Shown here piece after piece: positions 36,625-45,183 of a stretch of 64,000 bases of DNA. Source of the DNA: an uncultured Bacteroidales bacterium (GTDB lineage Bacteria; Bacteroidota; Bacteroidia; Bacteroidales; UBA932); NCBI GenBank assembly GCA_902491795.1, contig CABUIX010000001.1, positions 41,627-105,626 of the forward strand, written 5' to 3'. The position numbers and the translations under genes were made by a program. Every line of letters starts with the position of its first letter. Position 1 is the stretch's first letter. A model generated the notes under the pieces. The model saw nothing but the letters and a program-made list of their open reading frames with translations, ran no database searches and was not told where the DNA came from.

Positions 36625-38256
36625 ATGAGAAGGACAAGAGTAAGATTCGCACCGTCACCGACGGGACCGCTTCATATCGGCGGAGTACGTACCGCCCTTT
36701 ACAACTACCTCTACGCCAAACAGCATGGAGGAGACTTCATCCTGAGAATCGAGGACACCGATTCAAACCGCTTCGTTCCCGGAGCGGAGCAATATATAAT
36801 CGAAGCCCTCAACTGGTGCGGGATTATCCCGGACGAGGGTGTCGACGAGCAGGGCCACATAGTGGAGACAGCCTCTCCGAAACATCCGCATGCGCCCTAC
36901 CGGCAAAGCCAGAGACGCAGCATCTACCGCAAGTATGCCGAACAGCTCGTGGCTTCCGGAAACGCATACTATGCCTTTGATTCCGCCGATGACCTTGAGC
37001 TTATGCGGTCAAGGGTGGAGAATGCGGGAGGCACCTTCATCTACAACTACAGCACACGCGGGAAGATGAGCAATTCGCTGACTCTCGACGAGCAGACCAC
37101 AAAGAAGATGCTCGCGGAACGTGACGACTGGACTATCAGGTTCAAGATGCCCGAAGACCGCACGGTCAAGATGGAGGACCTTATACGCGGACACATTGAG
37201 GTAAACACCTCGACACTCGACGACAAGGTTCTGTGGAAACGCGCCGACGAACTTCCCACATATCACCTCGCCAACATAGTCGATGACCATCTTATGGAAA
37301 TCACTGAGGTGATACGCGGAGAGGAGTGGCTTCCTTCCCTGCCGCTGCACTGGCTGCTGTACGAAGCCTTCGGGTGGACAGACACAATGCCACGCTTCGC
37401 ACATCTTCCGCTGCTGCTCAAGCCTGTCGGGAACGGAAAGCTCAGCAAGAGGGACGGGGACAAGATGGGATTCCCGGTATTCCCGCTGGAATGGACATCA
37501 GCCGACGGAGAAAAGAGCCACGGCTACAGGGAAGACGGATATTTCCCCGACGCTTTCATCAACATGCTCGCGATGCTCGGATGGAATCCCGGAACAGAGC
37601 AGGAGATTTTCTCGATGAAGGAACTCATTGAGGCTTTCTCTCTTGAGAAAGTAGGAAAGTCAGGGGCAAAGTTCAACCCCGAGAAAGCCCGCTGGTACAA
37701 CAGGGAATACCTTCGGATGCGCTCCAACTCCGAACTTGCGGAGCTGTTCATGCCCATTCTTGAGAAAAAAGGCATCAAGGCAGAGCCGATGTTTGTCGAG
37801 AACGTCGTTGGACTGGTCAAGGAGAGAGCCACCTTCGTGTCAGACTTCTGGACGATAGCGTCCTGTCTCTTCGTTGCACCCGAAGACTATTCCAAGTACG
37901 GAATCAAGGCCGGGGCGGCATCGGAGAAGCCGGCAGACCCGAACCGTCCTGCCGATCCCAGGGCCAAGGTATACGATGATGCAGCCACGGCTCCCTTCCT
38001 CGCGAAAGATGTGGACAAATTCTGGAAGGAAGAATACAGGGATGCCGCAAAAGACGCACTCGAGCATTGTGAGGCAGACGGCATCGAAGAATACATCAGA
38101 AGCAAGGGTCTCCCTCTCGGGAAGGTGATGAACTGCCTGAGGCTCGCGCTGACAGGCGCGTCAAGCGGCCTGGGGATAGCCGACATCGTTACCTTCATCG
38201 GCAAACAGGAGGCACTTGACAGGCTGGAATTTGCAGCAGAAAGGCTCGGAAAATGA
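36625..38256 (+). CDS. gltX: Glutamyl-tRNA synthetase
   Basis: This 543-residue class Ic synthetase has the HIGH-type motif HIGGVRT near residue 18, RIEDTDSNRF, and the KMSKS-type loop KLSKRDGDK. The C-terminal helical region contains a proline/alanine-rich insertion (about residues 430-450), making it somewhat longer than the usual ~505 residues. The frame extends to 36580, but homology starts at the ATG at 36625 (MRRTRVRFAPSPTG). A strong terminator lies about 105 bases downstream. Confidence 0.97.
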   Translation: MRRTRVRFAPSPTGPLHIGGVRTALYNYLYAKQHGGDFILRIEDTDSNRFVPGAEQYIIEALNWCGIIPDEGVDEQGHIVETASPKHPHAPYRQSQRRSIYRKYAEQLVASGNAYYAFDSADDLELMRSRVENAGGTFIYNYSTRGKMSNSLTLDEQTTKKMLAERDDWTIRFKMPEDRTVKMEDLIRGHIEVNTSTLDDKVLWKRADELPTYHLANIVDDHLMEITEVIRGEEWLPSLPLHWLLYEAFGWTDTMPRFAHLPLLLKPVGNGKLSKRDGDKMGFPVFPLEWTSADGEKSHGYREDGYFPDAFINMLAMLGWNPGTEQEIFSMKELIEAFSLEKVGKSGAKFNPEKARWYNREYLRMRSNSELAELFMPILEKKGIKAEPMFVENVVGLVKERATFVSDFWTIASCLFVAPEDYSKYGIKAGAASEKPADPNRPADPRAKVYDDAATAPFLAKDVDKFWKEEYRDAAKDALEHCEADGIEEYIRSKGLPLGKVMNCLRLALTGASSGLGIADIVTFIGKQEALDRLEFAAERLGK

Positions 38257-38360
38257 AATTTCCGATCTATGATTGCCAAATTGCCGCTGTTGGCACAGAT
38301 TTGGCATTGTCAATTTTCGAATAGTTTTTTCATAGGTTTAATTTTAGGTTAGAATTGCCG

Positions 38361-38397
38361 TTACGACCCGATGGGATATCGGGTCGTAATTTTTTTA
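38361..38397 (+). terminator. Rho-independent terminator of gltX
   Basis: A perfect 12-bp stem (TTACGACCCGAT / ATCGGGTCGTAA), loop GGGAT, followed by a seven-T run from 38390. The truB stop codon on the other strand lies within the T-run. Confidence 0.93.
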
Positions 38398-39213
38398 TTC
38401 CTTCACCCCTGCACCGAACATGGAAAGGGCCTCCTCAAGACTCAGGGCCTCCTCAATGCCGAAGCCTCCGTTGCGCGTGCGCCGCAGGCTGCTCAGGAAG
38501 GCTCCGCTTCCGAGCGCCTCGCCGAGATCCCTTGCAAGTGAGCGGATATATGTTCCCTTGCTGCAGGAAACCCTCAACATGGCTGTCGGAAGGGATATCC
38601 CGCTGACATCCGCCACCTTGATTTTCCTGTCCTGGGAATCAAATTCCGGAACGATTGCCGAAAGCAGCTGCGACTCCGCCCAGGACAACAGTTCCAGATC
38701 GTAAATGTTGATCAGGGATGCCCTTATCACGCCTTCAGCATCGGCCTTCTTGCCCTCCCGGTAAAGCCGGCGGGCCATCTCGTAAGCCCGGACACCATCA
38801 ACCGACTTGGCACTGAAGAGAGGGGCGACCTGATATTGCTCCCCGACAAAAGAAGGAAGAATTTTCCGCAGCGAAGACTCGGACACGCCTTCAAGCGGCA
38901 ACCCGCCCTGAACCTCTTTCTCAAGGTCATACGAGGCAGTGACGGCGCCGAAACTGACACCGGCGACATATTCTTTTGCGGAAGCCTGGAGTTCTTCGGC
39001 CCTGCGTGTAGCCGGCCCGATGCAGACCAGCAGAATACCGGTGGCAAGCGGGTCCAGCGTTCCGGCATGGCCCACCTTGAGATTCTTCTTCCCGAAATGC
39101 CTTTTTGCCGCGAACTTGATCTTTCGGACAAGATCCGCCGAAGTCCAGCGCCAAGGTTTGTCTACAGGAAGAATGATTCCTTCGGGATAATCCGCTATGT
39201 CAGTGGAGAGCAA
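38395..39213 (-). CDS. truB: tRNA pseudouridine(55) synthase
   Basis: TruB makes pseudouridine 55 in the tRNA T-loop. Visible motifs are KPWRWTSADLVRKIK, the catalytic GHAGTLDPLATG (aspartate in TLDP), the KEYVAGVSFG strand and the late SKGTYIRSLARDLGEALGSGA. No ATG exists at the start: the frame offers TTG at 39249, 39222 and 39213. I use 39213, which gives the shortest overlap (14 bases) with rpiB; the true start is uncertain. It is the last gene of a minus-strand run that starts with pectinase genes. Confidence 0.9.
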   Translation of the reverse strand: MLSTDIADYPEGIILPVDKPWRWTSADLVRKIKFAAKRHFGKKNLKVGHAGTLDPLATGILLVCIGPATRRAEELQASAKEYVAGVSFGAVTASYDLEKEVQGGLPLEGVSESSLRKILPSFVGEQYQVAPLFSAKSVDGVRAYEMARRLYREGKKADAEGVIRASLINIYDLELLSWAESQLLSAIVPEFDSQDRKIKVADVSGISLPTAMLRVSCSKGTYIRSLARDLGEALGSGAFLSSLRRTRNGGFGIEEALSLEEALSMFGAGVKE

Positions 39214-39631
39214 TCTTGTCAATTCTGCGCTGATGCCGTCCTCCGGCAAATTTGGTTTCCATCCATGCCCTGACCATCATGACGGCCATGCGGTACGACA
39301 CGAAGCGTGCCGGCATGACCAGTACATTCGCGTCGTTGTGTTCCTTCGTCAGCCTTGCGACCTCGACATTCCATGCAAGGCAGGCCCTGACGGAAGGATG
39401 GCGGTTCAATGTCATCACCATTCCGTTCCCTGTACCGCACAATGCTATTCCCGCATCGACCTCTCCCTTGTCAAGAGCCGCACCGAGCAGATGGGCATAG
39501 TCAGGATAATCACAACTTTCGGGAGAATCAGTACCGAAATTCACGACCTCGTGCCCCTTGCCCAGCAAGTAGGCTATAAGCCTGGTCTTGTACTCAAGGC
39601 CGGCATGGTCACTGCAAATTCCTATCTTCAT
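39200..39631 (-). CDS. rpiB: Ribose-5-phosphate isomerase B
   Basis: This 143-residue RpiB/LacA/LacB family enzyme interconverts ribose-5-phosphate and ribulose-5-phosphate. Motifs are the N-terminal GICSDHAGLEYK, DYPDYA, the catalytic-cysteine segment ALCGTGNGM and the late PARFVSY. It lies 9 bases after the GH105 gene and overlaps truB, so it may be co-transcribed with pectin genes and help in the use of pentoses released from pectic side chains (inference). Confidence 0.93.
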   Translation of the reverse strand: MKIGICSDHAGLEYKTRLIAYLLGKGHEVVNFGTDSPESCDYPDYAHLLGAALDKGEVDAGIALCGTGNGMVMTLNRHPSVRACLAWNVEVARLTKEHNDANVLVMPARFVSYRMAVMMVRAWMETKFAGGRHQRRIDKIALH

Positions 39632-39640
39632 AACAAAAAA

Positions 39641-40828
39641 TCATTTTAGTCTTTCCATTTCGAGCGAAGCCCAGATGAACGGTCCCACGCCCTTTGAATC
39701 ATTGGGCCGCACGGGCTCGCTCAGATAATAGGCATAATCGCCCATGCGGTTGTCAGACCCGCCAAGTCCCCCGACGGCACAGCACTTCTCCAGGCTTATC
39801 CTCCCCTGCTCATCGGTGGAAATGAACTCATCGACTACATCCTGATAGACCTGTTTTGCATACGGAAGCAGATCCGCATCAAGATATCCCAAGCGAACGC
39901 CCTTGAGAAAAACATAGCTGAACATCGTGGAGCAGGTCGCTTCAAGATAGTTCCCCTCACGTCCAGGCTGGTCAAGCACCTGATACCACACTCCGCTCTC
40001 AGGGTCAGCCCATTTCGGAAGCTCGGCGCATATTTCCCTGAGTTTGCCCACCAGGACCGTGCGTCCTTCAAAATCTTCCGGGAGCCAGTCCAGCACATCG
40101 ACGATGGCCATGCAGTACCAGCCAAGAGCACGCCCCCAGCAATGCTGGGACTGACCGGTCTGAGGATCACACCAGAACATGCTGCGGGATTCATCCCATG
40201 CATGGCGGTACAATTTCGTCACAGGATCATAAGTGTGCTCGGCAGCCACGACAAATTCGTTGACAATCTCCCTGTAGGCCTCGAGCTGCTCCTCGCCCTC
40301 AAGATAGCGCGAGGCATACTCTGCATAAAACGGGGTGGCCATGTACACGCCGTCGAGCCATACCTGGTGAGGATATATCTGCTTGTGCCAGAACGCGCCT
40401 TCGGAAGTCCTGGGCTGACCGTCTATCTGCGTCTTGAGCAGTTCAGCCGCCTTGCGGTACTTCTCGTTGCCGGTCTTGTCGTAGAAATAGAACAGCGATC
40501 TTCCAGGGCAAATCAGATCGACGTTGTACTTGTCGACAGAATATGTCTTTATCGTCCCGTCATCATTCACGGCAGCATCGTACCACGCTTCCACGTAGTC
40601 ATATATGTCCTGTCCGCCGTATGTCTCGTAGACGTCGAGAAAAGCCTTGAGCTCCAGACCCGGAGTGTAACTCCACTTGAGTTTCCCCTCAGCATAGTCA
40701 AGCCAGGTGGCATCGGGGCAACGGGACATCTGGGACTCCACCATCCTTACCGACATCGGGACAGGTTTCTTCTCAGCACAGGAGACCAGGGCAGCAACTG
40801 CTGCAATTGCGAGGACCAGCTTCTTCAT
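39641..40828 (-). CDS. GH105 unsaturated rhamnogalacturonyl/glucuronyl hydrolase (lipoprotein)
   Basis: This 395-residue protein has lipobox VSC (Cys17) and an (alpha/alpha)6-barrel of the GH105 type. Characteristic segments are IYPHQVWLDGVYMATPFYAEYA (with the catalytic aspartate in WLDG), SQHCWGRALGWYCMAIVDVL and NYLEATCSTMFSYVFLKGVRLG. The family removes the unsaturated uronic acid left at the non-reducing end by pectin lyases. It is second in the minus-strand operon, 7 bases after the GH28 gene. Confidence 0.92.
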   Translation of the reverse strand: MKKLVLAIAAVAALVSCAEKKPVPMSVRMVESQMSRCPDATWLDYAEGKLKWSYTPGLELKAFLDVYETYGGQDIYDYVEAWYDAAVNDDGTIKTYSVDKYNVDLICPGRSLFYFYDKTGNEKYRKAAELLKTQIDGQPRTSEGAFWHKQIYPHQVWLDGVYMATPFYAEYASRYLEGEEQLEAYREIVNEFVVAAEHTYDPVTKLYRHAWDESRSMFWCDPQTGQSQHCWGRALGWYCMAIVDVLDWLPEDFEGRTVLVGKLREICAELPKWADPESGVWYQVLDQPGREGNYLEATCSTMFSYVFLKGVRLGYLDADLLPYAKQVYQDVVDEFISTDEQGRISLEKCCAVGGLGGSDNRMGDYAYYLSEPVRPNDSKGVGPFIWASLEMERLK

Positions 40829-40835
40829 GATTCTA

Positions 40836-42368
40836 CTAAATGTTGGTGAAATTCCTTACTTTCCATGTTCTCACCGGCTCACCCTCCTCCGGATAGCATT
40901 TCACGTTCTCGAGGGTGATGTCCTGCGAGTTCCGGATGTCTATGCCTGTCTCCGCCGTGATTGTGCAGTTCTTTATGTTGACGTTCGTCACGGGCATTTC
41001 AGGCAACCCGTTGAACAGCATTGCCCTCTTCGCCCCGTTGCAGTAGATGTCCGAAATGTAGATGTCCCTGAACTCGGGAGTCGTCTCGTCAACGGGAATC
41101 CCGACCGCCTTTTCGGAAGCGGCCTCGTCTCCTGCTGACTCTGTAGCAGCCTTGCCGCCGTAGAACAGGTCAAACAGCACAGCATCCGCAATGATGTCCT
41201 TCATGTAGATGTCGCTGATGTAGATGTTCTTCACGACTCCTCCCCTGCCGCGGGTGCTCTTGAAGCGCAGTCCGACGTCGGTTCCCAGGAACCTGCAGTT
41301 GGATACCTTGACGTTCTCCACTCCGCCGCTCATCTCGCTTCCAACGGTAAATCCGCCGTGGCCGTGGTACACTGTGCAGTTGTCGATGATAAGGTTCCTG
41401 CACGGCCTGCCGCGGCGCCTGCCGTCCTCGTCCTTTCCGGACTTGACGCATATTCCGTCATCCCCCGCGTCAAAGGTCGAATTCACGACGAGCACATTTT
41501 CGCAGCTGTCAATGTCAATGCCGTCGCCGTTCTGCGACCAGTAGGGGTTGCGTATGTTGACCTTGTTGACAATCACGTTGCGGCACATCAGGGGATGGAC
41601 GTTCCAGCACGGTGAATTCTGGAAAGTGCATCCTTCGAGAAGCACGTTCTCACAATTCCTCAGTGACACGAGGTTGGGGCGCAGGAAACTCTTTATCTCG
41701 TTCCACTCGGCCTCGCTCAGATTTCCCTTGGGCACATTCATCTCGCTGATTCTCGTTCCCTTCACGAACCCCTCGTCAGGATACCAAAGCCTGTTGTCGA
41801 CAACGACGCCGCCGGAGGCCACGAGCTTTGTCCACTCGCTTGCCGTCAGCTTGTCGCGCTTGACCATTCTCCAGGCCTCCCCGCTGCCGTCAATGACACC
41901 GGAACCTGTAATGGAGATGTTCTTTGCACCATCAGCATGAATCGGGGACTCGCACCTTCTGGTGTCGAGGCCCTCAAAAACCGTTTCGACTATGGGATAG
42001 AGATTGCGGTCTGGGTCAAAAATTATTATCGCATTGGCCGTCACGTTCAGATCGCAGTTGCTCAGAAGCTCAATCGGCCCCGTGAGCCATATTCCCGACG
42101 GGACAACCAGATGCCCGCCGCCCTCGGCGCTGAGATGCTCCATCGCGGTCCTGAAGGCATCCGTATTAAGCGTGACACCGTCGCCCACACCGCCGAAATC
42201 CGCCACGCTCACGCTGTAGTCCGGTATGGCAGGCCTTTCCACCTTAGGCATTTCAAACGGAAGGTTTTCGTACAGGCTGTCAAATTCTCCCTTGTCCGTG
42301 GACCGGCAGGATTGCAGTGCAATGGCTGCAAGCGCCACCGACGCGACCGTGATCAGCATATGTTTCAT
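40836..42368 (-). CDS. GH28 polygalacturonase-family glycoside hydrolase
   Basis: This 510-residue secreted protein has a signal peptide with possible lipobox LQSC and a right-handed beta-helix. GH28 marks are NTDAFRTAM near the N-terminus, NSPCWNVHP, the two catalytic aspartates D303-D304 in FDAGDDGICVKSG, and the GHGGFTVGSEMSGG histidine motif. An arginine-rich loop (DGRRRGRP) follows the catalytic site. It cleaves galacturonan or related pectic chains. It is the first gene of the minus-strand operon, divergent from kduD. Confidence 0.93.
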   Translation of the reverse strand: MKHMLITVASVALAAIALQSCRSTDKGEFDSLYENLPFEMPKVERPAIPDYSVSVADFGGVGDGVTLNTDAFRTAMEHLSAEGGGHLVVPSGIWLTGPIELLSNCDLNVTANAIIIFDPDRNLYPIVETVFEGLDTRRCESPIHADGAKNISITGSGVIDGSGEAWRMVKRDKLTASEWTKLVASGGVVVDNRLWYPDEGFVKGTRISEMNVPKGNLSEAEWNEIKSFLRPNLVSLRNCENVLLEGCTFQNSPCWNVHPLMCRNVIVNKVNIRNPYWSQNGDGIDIDSCENVLVVNSTFDAGDDGICVKSGKDEDGRRRGRPCRNLIIDNCTVYHGHGGFTVGSEMSGGVENVKVSNCRFLGTDVGLRFKSTRGRGGVVKNIYISDIYMKDIIADAVLFDLFYGGKAATESAGDEAASEKAVGIPVDETTPEFRDIYISDIYCNGAKRAMLFNGLPEMPVTNVNIKNCTITAETGIDIRNSQDITLENVKCYPEEGEPVRTWKVRNFTNI

Positions 42369-42396
42369 TTTGATAGAATATATTGGTTGCAGTTGA

Positions 42397-42459
42397 CAAA
42401 TTTAGCCATTTTTCTCTGATTATTATATTTTTCATTCATGCCAAAAATTGCTAAATTTG
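42397..42459. promoter_or_regulatory. Divergent promoter pair with mirrored -7 boxes between GH28 and kduD
   Basis: TAAATTTG is present on the minus strand (42397-42404, towards GH28) and on the plus strand (42452-42459, towards kduD). Each lies within a 17-base arm (CAAATTTAGC(C/A)ATTTTT) forming an inverted repeat with 16 of 17 matches around position 42428. The same TAAATTTGCAGG string recurs before kdgK. Confidence 0.6.
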
Positions 42460-42507
42460 CAGGCTGGATGAACTATTGTATTTGGACCCTTTAATTTCTA
42501 ATATCTT

Positions 42508-43311
42508 ATGACCAATCTTTTTTCACTTGAAGGCAAGAACGCCTGGATTACAGGCGCTTCCTACGGCATCGGATTCAACATTGCAAAGGCATTCGCCGCT
42601 GCCGGAATCAAGACAATCGTATTCAACGACATCAACGAGGACCTCGTCAAGAGAGGACTCGACAGCTACAAGGAAGCAGGAATCTCCAATGTAAAGGGAT
42701 ATGTCTGCGACGTTACAAAGGAAGATGACGTCAAGGCTCTCGTGGAGAGAATCCACAAGGAGGTCGGCAACATCGACATTCTCGTGAACAACGCCGGAAT
42801 CATCAAGCGCATCCCCATGCATGAAATGACACGCGCACAGTTCCAGCAGGTAATCGACATTGACCTTGTCGGACCTTTCATCGTTTCATCCGCAGTCCTG
42901 CCCGAAATGATGGAGCGCCACGAGGGAAAGATCATCAACATGTGCTCAATGATGTCCGAACTCGGACGCGAGACCGTTTCAGCCTACGCTGCAGCCAAGG
43001 GAGGACTCAAGATGCTCACCCGCAACATCTGCGCTGAATACGCATCATACGGCATCAACTGCAACGCCATAGGACCCGGCTACATCGCAACTCCCCAGAC
43101 TGCTCCCCTGCGCGAGATCCAGCCTGACGGAAGCCGTCATCCTTTCGACCAGTTCATCGTCAGCCGCACTCCTGCCGGACGCTGGCTTGATCCTTCCGAA
43201 CTCGGCGGCCCTGCAGTGTTCCTCGCTTCACACGCATCAGATGCAGTGAACGGACACGTGCTTTATGTTGACGGCGGTATCCTCGCCTACATCGGCAAGC
43301 AGCCCAAATAG
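42508..43311 (+). CDS. kduD: 2-dehydro-3-deoxy-D-gluconate 5-dehydrogenase (KduD)
   Basis: This 267-residue short-chain dehydrogenase has the NAD-binding TGASYGIG, NNAGI, the catalytic Y-x3-K in SAYAAAKGGLK, and the preceding serine region CSMMSE. Adjacent kduI makes this the enzyme that reduces 2,5-diketo-3-deoxygluconate to 2-keto-3-deoxygluconate in pectin breakdown; gluconate 5-dehydrogenase annotations are common for the same family. It starts the plus-strand unit after the divergent promoter. Confidence 0.92.
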   Translation: MTNLFSLEGKNAWITGASYGIGFNIAKAFAAAGIKTIVFNDINEDLVKRGLDSYKEAGISNVKGYVCDVTKEDDVKALVERIHKEVGNIDILVNNAGIIKRIPMHEMTRAQFQQVIDIDLVGPFIVSSAVLPEMMERHEGKIINMCSMMSELGRETVSAYAAAKGGLKMLTRNICAEYASYGINCNAIGPGYIATPQTAPLREIQPDGSRHPFDQFIVSRTPAGRWLDPSELGGPAVFLASHASDAVNGHVLYVDGGILAYIGKQPK

Positions 43312-43320
43312 TTTCCGGTC

Positions 43321-44163
43321 ATGAAAATCAACTGCGAAGTACGCCAGGCATCAAGCAACCTGGACGCAAAACATTACGACACCGCCCGCATCCGCCAGGA
43401 ATACCTGGTTGAGAAGGTGATGGCCCCCGACGAGATCAACATGGTATACTCCATGTTTGACCGCATCATTGCCGGAGGCGCAGTTCCCGTAAAGGAAGAG
43501 CTGCTGCTCAGCGCTCCCGACATCCTTCGCGCCGAATGGTTCACCCAGCGCCGCGAACTCGGAATCATCAATGTAGGCGGATCCGGCAGCGTACTTGTAG
43601 GCGACGAGGAATATCACCTCGACTACAAGGAGGCCCTCTATGTTGGACGCGGCAACCGCCACGTGACCTTCAGGAGCGACTCTGCCGACAAGCCTGCACA
43701 CTTCTATTTCTGCTCAGCCACCGCACACCGCGAGACCGGGGTCAAGAAGGTGACCAAGAAGGACGCTGTCGTCATGAACCTCGGCTCGCTCGAGGAGTCA
43801 AACGAGCGCACCATCAACCGCCTTCTCGTCAAGGAAGTAGTGCCCAGCTGCCAGCTCCAGATGGGAATGACCGAGCTCAAGCCGGGCAGCACCTGGAACA
43901 CCATGCCGGCACACACCCACAACCGCAGGATGGAAGTATATTTCTACTTCGAACTTCCCGAGGATGCTGCTGTCTGCCACTTCATGGGAGAGCCCCAGGA
44001 GACACGCCACATCTGGATGCACAACGAGCAGGCAGTCATCTCGCCGCAGTGGAGCATACACTCCGCCTGCGCAACCCGCAACTACACCTTCATCTGGGGC
44101 ATGTGCGGAGAGAACGATGACTACAACGACATGGACGGGTGCGAAACAAAAGACCTCAGGTAA
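43321..44163 (+). CDS. kduI: 5-dehydro-4-deoxy-D-glucuronate isomerase (KduI)
   Basis: This 280-residue cupin-fold isomerase converts 5-keto-4-deoxyuronate to 2,5-diketo-3-deoxygluconate. Its zinc ligands are visible as H198, H200 and E205 in HTHNRRMEVYF plus H247 in SIHSACA, matching the known enzyme. It is 9 bases after kduD, and its TAA overlaps the next ATG (TAATG). Confidence 0.97.
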   Translation: MKINCEVRQASSNLDAKHYDTARIRQEYLVEKVMAPDEINMVYSMFDRIIAGGAVPVKEELLLSAPDILRAEWFTQRRELGIINVGGSGSVLVGDEEYHLDYKEALYVGRGNRHVTFRSDSADKPAHFYFCSATAHRETGVKKVTKKDAVVMNLGSLEESNERTINRLLVKEVVPSCQLQMGMTELKPGSTWNTMPAHTHNRRMEVYFYFELPEDAAVCHFMGEPQETRHIWMHNEQAVISPQWSIHSACATRNYTFIWGMCGENDDYNDMDGCETKDLR

Positions 44164-45023
44164 TGAAAAAGTCCATAGTCATTGCAGCCGCCCTGCTGGC
44201 ACTCACCGCCTGCGCTCCCAAGACTGAGGAGCAGAAGGTGATGGCCCGTGCGGTGCCCGAACGCGCCGATGATTTCGTGTTCGAGAACAACCTGATTGCA
44301 GGCCGCATCTACGGAAAGGCCCTGGAAGGAAATCCTACGGCTCCAGGCATTGACATCTGGGCCAAGATGCCCGGAAAACTCGTTGCAGACGAGTGGTACG
44401 CAGCCGCCCAGCAGGATCCCAACTACTACCACCACAACCATGGTGAAGGAAAGGACTGCTACAAGGTTGCCGTGAGCCTCGGAGGTGGAGCATCAGTTCC
44501 CGTTGTCGACGGGCAGCTCTGCTACCCTGCAACGAACTGGCGCTCATACGAGATCCTGAAGCAGACACCGGACACTGTCATTTTCGTGCTGAGCTATCCC
44601 GAATGGAAAGCCGGCGACGTCAGCGTTTCGCTTGACAAGAAAATCACAGTCACGGCTGACAGCCATTTCTGCAAGGTGGAGGACAGCTACAGTTTCAGCG
44701 GGGCAGACAGCCTCACCGTTGCTGCCGGAATCTTCCGCCATCCCGAACAGGAGACAATCGAGCAGGAGGACAAGGCAGGTGACCGCTACGCAATTTGGGA
44801 GCATGCCTCAGACCAGAGCATCGAGCCGGAAGACGGAATGCTCGGCGTCGCAGTCTACGCTCCCGGAAGCAGCGTCAGCATAACCGGGGACGGGACCCAC
44901 GGACTCTGCTCACGCAGCATAAAGCCAGGTGAGACCTTCACCTATTGGTTCGGCTCATGCTGGTCAAAGGCCGACATCAAGACAGCCGAAGACTGGTTTG
45001 CACTGGTCGACAGCCTGAAATAA
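44163..45023 (+). CDS. DUF4861 family lipoprotein
   Basis: The protein is 286 residues from the ATG at 44163, which overlaps the kduI stop. The lipobox is LTAC (Cys18). Features are GIDIWAKMPGKLVADEW, a histidine-rich NYYHHNHGEG, TNWRSYEIL and the terminal GETFTYWFGSCWSKADI, which I recognise as DUF4861. The family is found in uronate-degrading loci, but I know of no settled function. Tight coupling to kduD-kduI points to a role on oligouronides at the cell surface or in the periplasm. A strong terminator follows. Confidence 0.8.
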   Translation: MKKSIVIAAALLALTACAPKTEEQKVMARAVPERADDFVFENNLIAGRIYGKALEGNPTAPGIDIWAKMPGKLVADEWYAAAQQDPNYYHHNHGEGKDCYKVAVSLGGGASVPVVDGQLCYPATNWRSYEILKQTPDTVIFVLSYPEWKAGDVSVSLDKKITVTADSHFCKVEDSYSFSGADSLTVAAGIFRHPEQETIEQEDKAGDRYAIWEHASDQSIEPEDGMLGVAVYAPGSSVSITGDGTHGLCSRSIKPGETFTYWFGSCWSKADIKTAEDWFALVDSLK

Positions 45024-45049
45024 TTCCGGCAACGACCGAAAAAGATACG

Positions 45050-45086
45050 CAGGCCAGCGGGAACCGGTTTCCCGCTGGCCTGTTTT
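45050..45086 (+). terminator. Rho-independent terminator after the kduD-kduI-DUF4861 unit
   Basis: A perfect 14-bp stem (45050-45063 with 45069-45082), loop CCGGT and TTTT lie 27 bases after the stop. Confidence 0.9.
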
Positions 45087-45134
45087 ATTATGATTGTCAC
45101 AGGCCTTCTTGCAACATTAAACGAACAAAATCAG

Positions 45135-45142
45135 TATATTTG
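45135..45142 (+). promoter_or_regulatory. -7 box of the GH43-uxaC-yhcH-GH115 unit
   Basis: TATATTTG matches the Bacteroidetes -7 consensus, 42 bases before the ATG at 45184 and just after a terminator. A CTTG at 45108 is spaced slightly too far to be a certain -33. Confidence 0.5.
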
Positions 45143-45183
45143 TATGATTGGCCACTGACGCAATCGACAATACCGCTGACAAG

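Noticed and set aside
38290..38310. Sigma-54-like promoter (TGGCAC-N8-GC, at the TTGGCACAGATTTGGCA string) after gltX
   Set aside because: The match lacks the second T of TTGC, and nothing but the gltX terminator lies downstream on that strand; it is probably chance in a 3' untranslated region.
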